A stretch of DNA of 64,000 bases from contig JAALGZ010000001.1 in the NCBI GenBank assembly GCA_015227615.1, positions 744,001 through 808,000 of the forward strand. The letters are read 5' to 3'. This document shows, piece by piece, positions 12,433 to 23,822 of this stretch. Origin of the DNA: Labyrinthula sp. Ha. Taxonomy: Eukaryota; Sar; Bigyra; Labyrinthulida; Labyrinthulaceae. Positions within the stretch are counted from its first letter, which is position 1; each line of letters begins with the position of its first letter. Position numbers and translations under genes: made by a program. The notes below the pieces were generated by a model. That model was not told where the DNA came from. It saw only the letters and a list, made by a program, of their open reading frames with translations, and did no database searches.

Positions 12433-15400
12433 ATGAATAATGGAAAGCAAATTTTGACCCCAATAAATTCTCCAGAAACAAGCCATGAGGTTCTTTGCAA
12501 ATTGAACAAGCATTTATTGGAATCTCAAGACAATTTAGGAGCGTCAACAGAGACACTTGTCCTTCTACATAACTTATTTGAAGCCATTTTATCGAGCCAA
12601 GGAAATCAAAATAAAAATATTGCCAGCATAAATAAGCCAGTTCTTATTGAATCCGAGCTACATACTCTAATCTTGAAGAAGGTTTTGAGTAGTCAAATTA
12701 ACTCTGTGGATCAAAGACTGTTCATCAAAGTAGTTGGTGCAATGATAACAAAACCTGTTCTTTTCAAGGATAAAACGATTTGTATTACTGATGGGGAGTT
12801 TTTGCACTGCATAAGATTGTTTTTTAAAATTTATTTGTATAACTCCTGTGCTTTGGAGAGAAGTGTGAAACTTGCTAAGAGCAAAGAAAACAAGCTGGTT
12901 GAACTGAAGAAGAAATCAAAATCGGCTGTGGAGAAGTTAATATCCTATGCTTATGAACGAAGTTTGGAAGAGGAGGAGAAAGATGAAGTTCAAAGTACTG
13001 GAGAGATCGGAGATACAGCAGAGGTTTCGTCCCCAAAATCTTCTAGACAGGGAAGCTGGAAGAAAAAGATAAAACTCACACTGAAATCTTTTATAAAACT
13101 TGCGACTAAAGAAAATGAAATGAACTCCTTAGAAATTCGAGAGTCTGCATGCCTGGCACTCGAGTTTATTTCCTTTCTCCTGAGCACACTTGCAGTTGAT
13201 TTTAGGAACTCTACTACTGAGGTAGGGCATTTTGAGAGCATTGTACTTTCAATCACAAAATGTCTTCAATTTATTTTGTCACATCCCGTCAGAAACTTGG
13301 AAGATCCAAGGACTATTCCTTTGAAAACACCCATCATTCAAGCAGCCCTTGGTCTGCTACTGCAAGTCACAAAGTTGGTAGCATATAAAAATTCCCTTAG
13401 TTGTGAGGAAAAGGAGACCATGTTCACTAGGGTTGGACTGGGTACAGTGTTTGAAAGCTTTTTGAAATATCTGAGAAGCGGGGAAGCAAGAACGAACGCT
13501 ATTAAGAGTATTGCTCTGGAATTCATGTTAGCTCTCGTTCATAGCGAGAACGAGACTCCCTTGATAATATACTTATTCTTGTATTTGGATTGCTCGTATG
13601 GGAGGTTATTATTTTTTTCGGAGATTCTTTCATCATGCATTAAATTTATCAATGCTGAACTTTCGTTAAAGAGTGAAGAAATTCATTTAGAGAATTTTCA
13701 GTTTGTGGTCGAATTTTTCAAAAAAATTATGTTTCTCATTAATACTTGCGATGAGGAAGTACTTAAAGTCAATGGTTTCTCTTCCTGGAGTGATAAGAAG
13801 CTGCACCAGAAGATGTTGAAAGATGGCGCAGCTAAGTTTTATCAAACCTTTAATTTAGAATTCTCAATTAATGGTAACAAAGCAATGAAGAAATTACGTG
13901 AGAACGAATATTTTTCGAAAGAAAACGAAATCGACGAAGTTGCTGACTTTTTGTTTAATAACTGCAAGGAAGGTTTGATTTTAAATCCCACACAGCTCGG
14001 TGAGTTTTTTGGCACTGAGAAAGATTTTAACCTACAAGTGCTTGAAAAATTCATTACAAGGTTTGATTTTGCCTCAGAAAGAAACCTTGTTGAGAGCTTG
14101 AGAAAATTTCTGAGCTATTTTCTATTGCCTGGAGAAGGACAAAAAATTGATAGAATTATTCAAGCTTTCTCGAATAACGCTTCTCTCCAAGAACTTTTTT
14201 TAAGCAGATTGAAGTATCATGGGGAGGAGGTTGACGTTCTTACAACTGAAAAAGTAGGCGACTGTACATTCGTACTGTGCTATGCGATTATTATGCTTAA
14301 CACGGATCTTCATAATAAGAATATAAAACCAGAACGAAAAATGACAAAGCAGAGTTTCAGAAGCATGAATCGGGGAATTTTAGATGGCAGGGATGTACCT
14401 AGCCCAATTTTAGATGAGGCTTTCGAAGAAATATCTTCTAATGAGATTATATTAACCTCAGAGAAGCTGCATCACTCACCCCAGGATCGAAAGGGTTCTG
14501 GAGAACCTCATCTTCCATCTTCATTTGGTAAAAAACAAGTTACAAAACCTCTCCTAAGTGAATCTTTGTTCAGGGTTTTCTGGAGTCCTTGTTGCGGACT
14601 ATATAGTCTACTATTCCTGGCGTATAAACAAACTGGAGAGATTTTATTTGAAGAAAGCAAGCAACTGGTACATATAGTGATGGATCTTGTTATATTTGCA
14701 GCCAAGAACGGTAGAAACACAGAACTTGCTGAGAAGTCTCTATCCGTAACCCTTAGGAGTTTCATTAGTAGTTTCAAACTTCAGTACTTAGAAAAATACT
14801 TGTTTGAACCCTTTGGTGCGAAAGTACGGATACACGACTTGAAAGCAAACATGATTCACAATGCCAGTCTCTATGCCTTGAAATACTTTGTAGAGCACTT
14901 GAAAATAGTAAAAAATGAACATAACATTTGTTATGGAACTGACTGGACTGACATCCTCAAGTTTCTGAGTTTGATTGTTCGAATCAACTATTTTGTGTCT
15001 GATGATGCTGAAGTCATCCAGTTTCAATCTACTACTTTGGAGTTGACTTCAGTCACTACCTACTCAAATTTTTCTAATACGAATACAATCTCTTCAGCGA
15101 GACTGGCAAAGATTCTTCACCAAAGTGCTAATTTAGTTAGAAGTCGAGTTAATGTAAATGATGTTGAGATATTTTTTTCATACGTCTCTGAATTTTCAGC
15201 TCAAAACTTTACTCATATTATCAAAGGTCTGATTAAAAACGCAGAGCTGGAACTCTCCGGGACTGAAGTAAGAGTTTATAGCTTGCAAAAAATTGTAGAA
15301 CTTTGTGATCACTGTCTTGCAAACAAAGAGTTCGCGTGGAAAGATCTATTTCATGATTTTTCTACTTTTTTTGAAGTTGCATGTATGCATCCTGATGAAA

Positions 15401-17109
15401 ACATTGGTTTTTATTCAACTGATGCATTTAAACAAATTGTTCAACGATATTTTGAAAACGAAAACCAGTTTCTCGACTTCTATCCGACCTTGGTAGAAGG
15501 CTTCCTACGACAATTCGAAGTGATACAACCGGATTTTATTAACAGAAGACTTGTTGTTCTTGGATGCGCTGTAAATATTTTAAGGGGAAACTTGCAACGG
15601 GCCAAAAAAACTGGATTTAGTATGTTTAATGTGTTGACCAAATTTCTGCCTCAGCTTTCTTCCGATCAAGACTTTGACCAACAAAGGCTTCTACTGTGGG
15701 ATCTTTGCATAGAGCTTGTTGAAGAGGAATCTGGTTTCGTAGCTGCCACGGGAAAATTGCTTGCTCTCTTGGTTAACAGCTTAGCTGAGGATAAGCTTGA
15801 TCTCTTGGCTGCAATTCTTAGCAGATGTGAAAGAGTCTGTAAACTTTCAATTGCAGTTGCTGTGATTGAGGTCTTAGAGATTGTAGAAAGAAATGTGGTT
15901 GAGACGTACTTTGAACTGATAACGCTGACACGAAAAGCCCCTGATCAGGAGGGGAGTCTTAAGAACATTCTGGGTAGTGTTTTTCGCTGCATTGAGATAT
16001 TTCAAAGTAAACAACACGGCAAAATTATACTTGAATGCATCTACGAATCACTTAAATATTCTATTAGGGGCGAAAATTTGTCCTTTCAAGAGTTGCATAC
16101 TGATGCGGTGACCCTTGAAGCTGCAGTATATTTGTACGATTTAGTGACACCTGAAGATAGGGACGGAGTTGAGGTACCGCAGCGAATGGTTTTGCTATCG
16201 AATGAACTTTTTTATATAATTGAGTCTTTGCTGGGTGCTTTTGAGCGTTGGCATCAGCTTCCGACACTACATGACTATGCTGAGAAGACCTTAGACTCTA
16301 TCTTAACTTTCTTTTTGTTATCGGCACTACTAAGAACACCTGCTCTAAGAAATGAAGAAGCAACTTTCACGTGGGCTATCAAAACAATTTCAGAACATCT
16401 GCTTGGTCTGTCCTGGAGCTCAGCATCTAGTTATAAAAATATATTCCTTCAATATGTACTCGACATTTTGAGTTTAACAAGCCCCAGTGTTCTTGCTAGG
16501 CTGAAAACTACTCGTGATACCATGAAAGTTTTGAGAACAGATATGCAAAGTAATGAGGCATTCCTCTATCAAGACTTTTTCTCTGAAGAGTTGCTGTTTA
16601 AGCTAGCGAAGACGCAAATATTCTTGTTGGATATATTGAAGACTCAACTGTTACCACTGGGCAAGGGCACAATTGATCGTGGCGTCACAGTGCATGTTGC
16701 TACAGTTTGTACATCATTACTCGATTTTGTTGAAGAGTTCAATCGCAACAAATCCCTTAGATCTAACCTTCAGTTACAAGGTTTTCTCGTTGTTCAAGGA
16801 CAGAGTCCAAATCTAATGCGGGCTGAGAAACTGCTGCTTAATATTCTTTTACGCTTAAACTATGTTGTAGAAAGTTATCCTCTGGAGGAAAAGCTTTTCA
16901 AACTAATATTTGATAATTTTGCTGAAGTAAGCTCATGGTATAAGGAAGAGGTTGTTCTAGCTTTGGGTCTAATTAGAGAAACACTGGAAGCAGGCGAGCA
17001 TGCTAGCGTTCCGTGGGTTTACCCTTTGATGCTCAGCCTAGTTGAAACGGATGATTCTGATGTACGAAAGTCCGTAAAGATGGTACTAACCGAGTTATCG
17101 GTAAGATAG
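12433..17109 (+). CDS. ARFGEF: BIG/Sec7-family ARF guanine-nucleotide exchange factor
   Basis: Large ARF-GEF that would load ARF GTPases with GTP at the trans-Golgi/endosomes to start coat recruitment. From the first in-frame ATG it has 1558 aa. The N-terminal third resembles the DCB and HUS regions, including a HUS-box-like YLDCSYGRLL. The Sec7 domain is roughly residues 470-690, with the catalytic motif LLPGEGQKIDR (glutamic finger near residue 568) and the second hydrophobic motif AIIMLNTDLHN followed by MTKQSF and MNRGI. The remaining ~850 residues are helical and resemble the HDS repeats (for example FKQIVQRYF). There are no obvious introns. The reading frame is open about 40 codons upstream of the chosen ATG without another ATG, so the N-terminus may be misplaced. 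It follows PTEN on the same strand; the Sec7 core makes the class certain, BIG versus GBF is judged from size and order. Confidence 0.92.
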   Translation: MNNGKQILTPINSPETSHEVLCKLNKHLLESQDNLGASTETLVLLHNLFEAILSSQGNQNKNIASINKPVLIESELHTLILKKVLSSQINSVDQRLFIKVVGAMITKPVLFKDKTICITDGEFLHCIRLFFKIYLYNSCALERSVKLAKSKENKLVELKKKSKSAVEKLISYAYERSLEEEEKDEVQSTGEIGDTAEVSSPKSSRQGSWKKKIKLTLKSFIKLATKENEMNSLEIRESACLALEFISFLLSTLAVDFRNSTTEVGHFESIVLSITKCLQFILSHPVRNLEDPRTIPLKTPIIQAALGLLLQVTKLVAYKNSLSCEEKETMFTRVGLGTVFESFLKYLRSGEARTNAIKSIALEFMLALVHSENETPLIIYLFLYLDCSYGRLLFFSEILSSCIKFINAELSLKSEEIHLENFQFVVEFFKKIMFLINTCDEEVLKVNGFSSWSDKKLHQKMLKDGAAKFYQTFNLEFSINGNKAMKKLRENEYFSKENEIDEVADFLFNNCKEGLILNPTQLGEFFGTEKDFNLQVLEKFITRFDFASERNLVESLRKFLSYFLLPGEGQKIDRIIQAFSNNASLQELFLSRLKYHGEEVDVLTTEKVGDCTFVLCYAIIMLNTDLHNKNIKPERKMTKQSFRSMNRGILDGRDVPSPILDEAFEEISSNEIILTSEKLHHSPQDRKGSGEPHLPSSFGKKQVTKPLLSESLFRVFWSPCCGLYSLLFLAYKQTGEILFEESKQLVHIVMDLVIFAAKNGRNTELAEKSLSVTLRSFISSFKLQYLEKYLFEPFGAKVRIHDLKANMIHNASLYALKYFVEHLKIVKNEHNICYGTDWTDILKFLSLIVRINYFVSDDAEVIQFQSTTLELTSVTTYSNFSNTNTISSARLAKILHQSANLVRSRVNVNDVEIFFSYVSEFSAQNFTHIIKGLIKNAELELSGTEVRVYSLQKIVELCDHCLANKEFAWKDLFHDFSTFFEVACMHPDENIGFYSTDAFKQIVQRYFENENQFLDFYPTLVEGFLRQFEVIQPDFINRRLVVLGCAVNILRGNLQRAKKTGFSMFNVLTKFLPQLSSDQDFDQQRLLLWDLCIELVEEESGFVAATGKLLALLVNSLAEDKLDLLAAILSRCERVCKLSIAVAVIEVLEIVERNVVETYFELITLTRKAPDQEGSLKNILGSVFRCIEIFQSKQHGKIILECIYESLKYSIRGENLSFQELHTDAVTLEAAVYLYDLVTPEDRDGVEVPQRMVLLSNELFYIIESLLGAFERWHQLPTLHDYAEKTLDSILTFFLLSALLRTPALRNEEATFTWAIKTISEHLLGLSWSSASSYKNIFLQYVLDILSLTSPSVLARLKTTRDTMKVLRTDMQSNEAFLYQDFFSEELLFKLAKTQIFLLDILKTQLLPLGKGTIDRGVTVHVATVCTSLLDFVEEFNRNKSLRSNLQLQGFLVVQGQSPNLMRAEKLLLNILLRLNYVVESYPLEEKLFKLIFDNFAEVSSWYKEEVVLALGLIRETLEAGEHASVPWVYPLMLSLVETDDSDVRKSVKMVLTELSVR

Positions 17110-20100
17110 ACTTCTGCTAGGTTTCTAGCCTGTGTTGAATTAACTGCCTCTGCAAAGTCTTGGCTTGAGCTTTTTCAGGAATCCTTGTGCCAGAGAGTAA
17201 TAAGGACAATGGAAGTAAAAGTTCGTGAGTTAACGATGTAGCTAGTTTCCTGTGTGAGTTGCTGCCGGGCACCCTAAATGTACTATCAAGGACAAAGCAC
17301 TATTCGAAGCCAGTAGTCATGCATACTTCTATCTTATCTTTTCCTACTGGGACGTATCACTCTGATCGTATGTTCTTGGTTCGGTCACGAAAACTACAAA
17401 CTGCAAATTGATTATTTTCTGGTTAAGAAGTAATGTGTTCAGAACTTTAGTTCTTGCGTTCATAATATCTCACTAGATAACCAACCTGGACCTCCTTTTA
17501 GCTTTTCCACAACAGTTCAATTTTCATGGCATGCTCTAAGGCTCAGTACAGTCTAAGAAAACTTGTGAACCTAAATCGGTTTGTCGTTGATCATTGTGAG
17601 ATCCTCGAGTTTCCCTAATACTCGTCGAGGCAGCGGCTAACCTCTATGTTGTGCCAAATTCGTTATTGATCACCATATTTTTTATTCATGCTGACGTTTA
17701 CATTCTTCCAGCGTAGAAAGATGCTATTGTTAACATACATGACTGAGGTCTTCTTCCAGTAACATAGGGCAATTATGTTTCAACAGTTTATCACTCTTAC
17801 CACTGGTTTACGGATTATTTGTATGCAAACTGAAACCAAGTTAGTACTACCAAATAGCCTAATTTTCAATGTCGTCCATACTAGGCTACTTTGCAAATTA
17901 GGTTTTTGTCCCTTTGTTGTTTGAATTAACTTCTTTTATTATCTCAGAAAAAGGTTGATGCTGTTTCTGAGAGAAAGAAGCTATTTGAAAGTTCCCCTGG
18001 TTAATGATTCATTAGTTGCGGGTTGTGGCACTTACTAATAAGTCGCAAGTAGATCTACTAACTTCAACTACTTTGGTGAATCTCAGGTATTAGGAGTGAG
18101 TCTTTCCTGAGCACGAGCTCTGTGTCTTAAAGAATGTTGCGTCCGACTAAGTGAGACTGAAGTAATCTTGAAAGCCCCATAACGGAGTTTAATTTTGAAA
18201 ATCCCCTAATCCTCATTGAAAAATCCTCCATATACTGTACCCCTGGTCAATCATCACGAAAATTAGAAAGAAATATTGTTTATTTTGAACCGAAAGCTTG
18301 TACAAATGCAACTGTCCCAAATGATTTTTCTTTTATTTTTCAGGCATTTACTCAACCAAAATTTAGCCCACTAAGAACATTCCAAGGTGTGAAAATTATG
18401 AAACACCTGTTAGACTTGTCACAAAACAGTACTTTAAATATTCACATCTTGATGAGTAATAAAGCATAGTGGGTTTTAATGAGCCATTGTATGTGAATCC
18501 AGAATAGAACACAAACTTATTTCACAACCGAGTTCATCAAATTTTCAGCCTATCCTTAAGTATAGTTTTACTTACAATATGTGATCACCCCCCATAAGGC
18601 TCTATTGTTAACTCTTCAAGGCTCTTCACATCCAGCTGGTTGGCTTCTCAATGTGTGTAGTGACGCTTTGCTACTCTAAGTTATCTATTCCTTGTGTTTG
18701 TACTATGGTCTTTTCCTTTTCGAGATGTTGAAACTTCAGCTCGCGTTAAGATATTAGGTGAGTCTACTGGGCTTACCCTCATATGAGAATTATGGTCTTA
18801 GTACCTAGTTATCTACTTTTGGCTTAATCATATTCTCATTGGTGTTGTTATCAACTTGTTCGAACGTCACTGGTTGAGTCGGGGAATATCAGTGATTTCA
18901 CTCTCTTGCTCAAGGTGATGGCCAAGAACATGCAGAAAGTACAAGTTAACAAGTCACGCAATTGAAATAGAAGGATTTACAAATGCTTCAAAATATCGAA
19001 GAGTATCTTTTTAGCGTGTTAATGCTGTGTATGAAGTTTTCGTAGATGGTTGCAAGAGCTATTTAAAAACATCTGATTATTTCTTGGTGATATCTAAACT
19101 CTGGTTGCAATATATTTCAATCAAGTCAGGAAAAGCATGGTTAATTTGTTTCTGTGTGGCAAAAATTGTTTCTAGTAAGTTTCAGTCTATGCTGGGGAGA
19201 CATCTTAAAGGTAGCTGAAATTAGTTTTTGGATTTTTCTTACTCTTAAATCATCGGTTGGCAGGTTAAGAAGTTTTTTATCATCTTTGGTTGATCAGGTC
19301 AATGTGGCATAAACAAAACCCAAGGAGAATTGCTATTTATTTGGCCTCTATAGACTGAGGGTTGTAACCGGTAACTGTCTTGGAAAGTGGTTAAATGCTC
19401 TCTATTAGTTGCAGATAATTCAATGGCCCTGGCTATACTGATAGCTTTTATAGTTAACCATTTCTTGCAAGGGTTTTGGGGGTTCTTGTTCCAGGGTTGT
19501 TGTTTCAGGGTATTTTTTTCCAGTTTGAATTGGAAAGAAGTGGACATAATTTCAAGAAAGTGATTCTTATTATCTGTTGCAACAGTTCTCTTTGCTTAAT
19601 CTTGACCATTAAACTTACAGAAAATTGTTTTCTCTTACATCCTGTCTTTCTATACAATGTCCTTGGATTACATGTTCTTAACTATCAGGTTCAGCATCAT
19701 GTCAATCAAAGTCTTAGCATCTATGACCCACGAAAAAACTTTTTCAGATCAAGTTATGTACTCCTGCAGCTTTGGCTCATGATTTTGAGAAAAGCAATTT
19801 ACCTTCGACTGCGTTATCAGCCACATTTTCTTCTAACATGCAAATACTGTTCTTGTGTAGCTGCTGAGTCAGCAAAATCTTCTAGCTTGAAGAAAATTGG
19901 AAGAAGTAATGAATTTTTGGAGCATTAAAACCAAGTCCATTGACGAAAATTAGATTGTGTTGTTTTCTAGGCTCTTTCTTTCTATATGGCACTTACGCTG
20001 AAGCAATGGAAAGGCTTCCACACTCAGAAGTTAATGATTTTATACACCCTTAACTAAATCAAAGAGTAGATTTTTATCTTAGGATAAGTTGGTACTCCCA

Positions 20101-21959
20101 AATCCTGTTTTAGGACTTCCGGGTTTAGAGGTAGGTGCTCACTTAGATGGAGATTCATGTTCTGAAATATTAACACCACAGAATAATGGGTCGAAAGATT
20201 GATTGTAGCCAGGCTGAAGAATTCAAATTATGTTTCTTGTCATGCGATTAACATACCAGTAAGAATATGCACAAAGCACAAGAAGAGATTCTAGCACCTT
20301 CGGTATACATTACCGAGTTAAGGCTTTAAACAAGTTTCTTTTTCTTTATCTCTAGAGACTCCCGACATGTCAAGTTCGTCAAATTGATATAATATACTCC
20401 ATCATGTCTTTAAGTTAAGTTCGAATAACGTATTCAATATGACGATTGTCTTTCAACTAGGACAAGACACAAATTATATCTTTAAGGACTACAAACTGTT
20501 TAATGTCTTTTCGGTTTTCTTCAAGTGAAAGAGTGAGACTAGCATCTAATTCTTTCACCAGACCTACAGGGCTCGACTGATGAGACTTGTAGCAAGATTT
20601 TTATGAAAGTCTCCCTCAGTATTTTCTAGGTATTCAGGTATGGAATGAACTTATAGTTATATTTGCAGAGTGATTCCTACTAGAGGACTCACTCGTATTC
20701 TATAAGAATTTTATAGGTGACTGGGTGATCATGAGCCTGTTTTCATACCACTTTGACTAAGGAACAAGAAACTCATCGAGGATGATTATTCAAGGAATTA
20801 TCTGAGTCTTACTAAATGAGGAATGAGTTGCTCATTTTGAAATAGAATGTATAACTAATTAAGGAAAGAAGTGAGGAACTGATTGCGAATAGACTGAATA
20901 CTTCTGAAGAGTTCTAGGAAGACTTTAAGTTTCATCAATAAGGTTGAGAATTCTCAAAACTCCCGTAATTTGCTCTTAGTGTATACTAGCTTGTGTTTGA
21001 GGTTTCTAAATTCCACAGTTTGTGCTTCTATTAGTAGCATCCTTGAGTCTACGATCTGAATTTTTTTCTGATTGGTTTGTTAGCAGCAGGTTGAGTGTTC
21101 TCCATCTACTAGGGAAAGATATCTGAGAAAACTAGTTTCCCGGACAGGGCAACCAAAAATATTTAGATTCAGCTGATTCTTTCTTGGCAAACGACGAGAA
21201 CCAAATTCAATTCTTGTATTGTTATCTCATGGATTTCCGCTTATCAGTACTAGTATTAATTAATAACATTTTCTTTAAAGCTCCATATTGAGTACCAAAC
21301 TCAATTAATACCCTCTGCGTCATAAAACAGTGAATATAATATGAAAAGATGACTTGCACTCATAGCTGGGCCTCTTATCTTGTAGTCTAGTATAACCTAG
21401 TAGGGATGACACTTTCTAGTGATGGAAACCCTGCATGGACTATTACACTAATAATTTAGCAAAACACTATGTACAATGCTTTACTTCTGTTATCACCATG
21501 GTTAAGCTACATTTTATATGTTTTGTTATGTAGTCCTACAAATATACAGAATGTGCGACCGCTAGGTTTAAGAGATGTTAGGGGAAAATTAGTATGATTA
21601 AACGCCCTGAGGTTCGTACATAAGTTATACTCTCGAAGTGCTAGAAATAATCTTGAGTTATTACAAAGTGGCTACGAATTGAATAAGTGAGATAGGCAAG
21701 AAAACAACCACCCGTAAAGTACACAAATGAGAAGCATACCGCCAATGCAGCACGAATTATTTAGATACTCTTTAATCACGAAAGATTCGGATAGATAATG
21801 GAGATAGAGAAGAAATAACACCAAAGACAGCACATCCAAAACTTTATGCTGGCCTTTTCCCAGTTTAAATAACGCGGCCACCTCTGTTGATGCCAAAAAA
21901 AGAAACTGCATATGAAAAATGAACTTATTACATAAAGATGCCAAGGTATTAACCACACT
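17110..21959. other. Gene-free stretch between ARF-GEF and the Ctr pair
   Basis: Frames are closed by frequent stops. The longest open stretch (about 150 codons, 19476-19928, plus strand) has no recognisable motif, and a 94-codon minus-strand ORF at 21672-21956 lies just beyond the stop of the next gene and is likely its 3' flank. I looked for reverse-transcriptase, integrase and transposase signatures and for tRNAs and saw none that hold up. Confidence 0.55.
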
Positions 21960-23711
21960 CTACTTTTCTGAGATATTTTTTTCAGTGTCTACTTCTTCTG
22001 TGTCTTCAGGGCTCGCACAGCAATGCTCTGTATACTCCACGACCTTCAATTTAAAATTGAAAGCCCTGAATCCAACTGTAAGCCCCAAACAAACCATAAG
22101 AAACAGTACAATAGAGTAAGTCATAACCAACAACATTGCAAAATAGCCAAATGCCACAATAAGCGCCTTCAATAGAAGTTTAGATCCATCCAAGACTCGT
22201 CTGCTTGCAGAAGAACCTGCCTCTAACTTTCCCACCTGTCGCTTAAGCCAGCTTAGAAATTCAATAGCAAAGCCTACAACAAAAGCAGCTGCACTACCAA
22301 CCAAAAAGCGTTCAGCTGAATCTAGTACAAAATCCTGGAAAAGAAACACTATGCATTCATCATCGGACGCTCCAGGTGTTTGAAATCCTGTCATATACAT
22401 ACTTGTCGAAAACCCTGAACAGAACGAGTTCCCTAGCAAAGTTGACGCATCAGAAGAGGTTGAGTTCAAAGAAATACAAGCTGGCTCGCAATTATGACTA
22501 CCATGATCAGCCCCGTTGCACGTTATAATAGTATCATCATCGAGTGATGATGGTAAAACGCAGACAGCTTCTTGGTTATCAGAGCATTCAGGAATTTCCA
22601 TACATTGCGTCCAGCACAGAATAGTTCCTGAACGACAATCCTGTAAGTTTCGGGCATTGAGAATATGATTCTCGGAACAAACATGATTTAAGCTTTGCTG
22701 CTCCGCTGAAAGTGTAGAAGACTTCATCTCCTGTTGAAGCTCGCCAAATGTTTTTCCCGTTGATGGAATTTCAACACTTGATTTAGGTAAGACCATTCTT
22801 CCATACCAACTTCTATACACTCTTTCTCCATGAATGACTTTTGGCAAAACCATAGAGTGTGGTACAGGTCTAAAATCAGTGTTCAACCATTTATGCATTC
22901 CGTCTCCCATCATAATAACCAGATCATCAGCTTCAAAATCTACTTTTGCAATTTCACCATTAGATCTTTCAATAAAAAATCCACTTTCGTCAGCTCTTTT
23001 GGATGCAGCAGTAAGGTGGTTAAAGCCAAGACCAGATGACGCTACATTAGAGGATAAGAGCAGAGCCGGAGCAAGCACTATGAACAACCCTTGATCGACA
23101 TGAAGGCTCAAAGCAGGCATTGATAGAGAATCTACACTTGGAATGTAAGTATGAAAATGCTCCAGTTGAGTTCCATCCGCAATAACCTGTTCAATGGACT
23201 CATAATGCAACTGCTCCTGGGTGTCAAACAACAACTCCCTGTCAAACACAGTTCCTGCAACCTCATCAAAGATGCCTGCAAGATCTTCAACAACTTGTGA
23301 CATCAGTAAACGAAACTTGTTCTCTACTTTGTTAAACTTTACACATGAAAAGTGCGTGTAATCTGCTAAAGAAGTATCCATCGCCCTCAGAATTCCTTCA
23401 GATGCCTTCGCTGCTAAAGTAAGCCTCTTTGAGTTATCTTCCATGAGAGTTTCCCCACTTGGATAAATTTCTCTATCAACGTGAACAGCACATTCAGAAG
23501 CTGCAAGAAGCACTTTTTTCCTCAAGTCAATATAGCCTGGTATTTCTCTTAGAGTAAAAATTCCTTCCGTCGTTAAAGCTCTTCGAATTTTGTTGACACT
23601 TTCTTTGTTTCCAACGGAAAACTTTCCATAGTTTACCGTTTGAGGCTGGTAACCGTTAATCATATCAAGAAGAAGAAAATTGATAATTGCAATGATAAAG
23701 ATGAAGACCAT
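21960..23711 (-). CDS. Oxygenase-like ectodomain fused to Ctr copper transporter (paralogue A)
   Basis: 583 aa. A hydrophobic N-terminus (residues 1-16) looks like a signal peptide. Residues ~25-330 resemble the 2OG-Fe(II) oxygenase fold: HVD (H204, D206), distal VPH (H285) and Arg in YRSWYGR (R300/R305), plus a conserved HFHTY at 185-189. Residues ~345-431 are Cys-rich with CWTQC. A Met motif (M438-Y-M440) then precedes three helices (~467-488, ~511-531, ~532-550) with the Ctr signatures MLLVM (526-530) and GLTVG (543-547), and a Cys pair in the tail. Ctr trimers move Cu(I) across membranes with the N-terminus outside, so the enzyme-like domain would face outside or the lumen. Its role, oxygenase or metal capture, is inference. 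It is head-to-head with a paralogue 111 bp away and carries no intron. Confidence 0.8.
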   Translation of the reverse strand: MVFIFIIAIINFLLLDMINGYQPQTVNYGKFSVGNKESVNKIRRALTTEGIFTLREIPGYIDLRKKVLLAASECAVHVDREIYPSGETLMEDNSKRLTLAAKASEGILRAMDTSLADYTHFSCVKFNKVENKFRLLMSQVVEDLAGIFDEVAGTVFDRELLFDTQEQLHYESIEQVIADGTQLEHFHTYIPSVDSLSMPALSLHVDQGLFIVLAPALLLSSNVASSGLGFNHLTAASKRADESGFFIERSNGEIAKVDFEADDLVIMMGDGMHKWLNTDFRPVPHSMVLPKVIHGERVYRSWYGRMVLPKSSVEIPSTGKTFGELQQEMKSSTLSAEQQSLNHVCSENHILNARNLQDCRSGTILCWTQCMEIPECSDNQEAVCVLPSSLDDDTIITCNGADHGSHNCEPACISLNSTSSDASTLLGNSFCSGFSTSMYMTGFQTPGASDDECIVFLFQDFVLDSAERFLVGSAAAFVVGFAIEFLSWLKRQVGKLEAGSSASRRVLDGSKLLLKALIVAFGYFAMLLVMTYSIVLFLMVCLGLTVGFRAFNFKLKVVEYTEHCCASPEDTEEVDTEKNISEK

Positions 23712-23822
23712 TGTTTGGGATATGGCAAAGGTTGAGTTAATTCTCCGTTGTGTAAGTGCTTGAGATCCAGTCAGTCCAAAATATCATTAATACGCACAAA
23801 CATAGTTAATTAAGAGTGGGCC
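23712..23822. promoter_or_regulatory. Divergent promoter of the oxygenase-Ctr paralogues
   Basis: Only 111 bp separate the two start codons of the inverted paralogues, so the spacer must hold both promoters and both 5' leaders. I see AT-rich stretches but no clear TATA box or copper-response element. Shared control of the pair is a reasonable inference. Confidence 0.6.

Noticed and set aside
19476-19928. 150-codon plus-strand ORF
   Set aside because: No motif, an antisense ORF partly overlaps it, and composition looks random; a chance ORF or relic cannot be told apart by eye.
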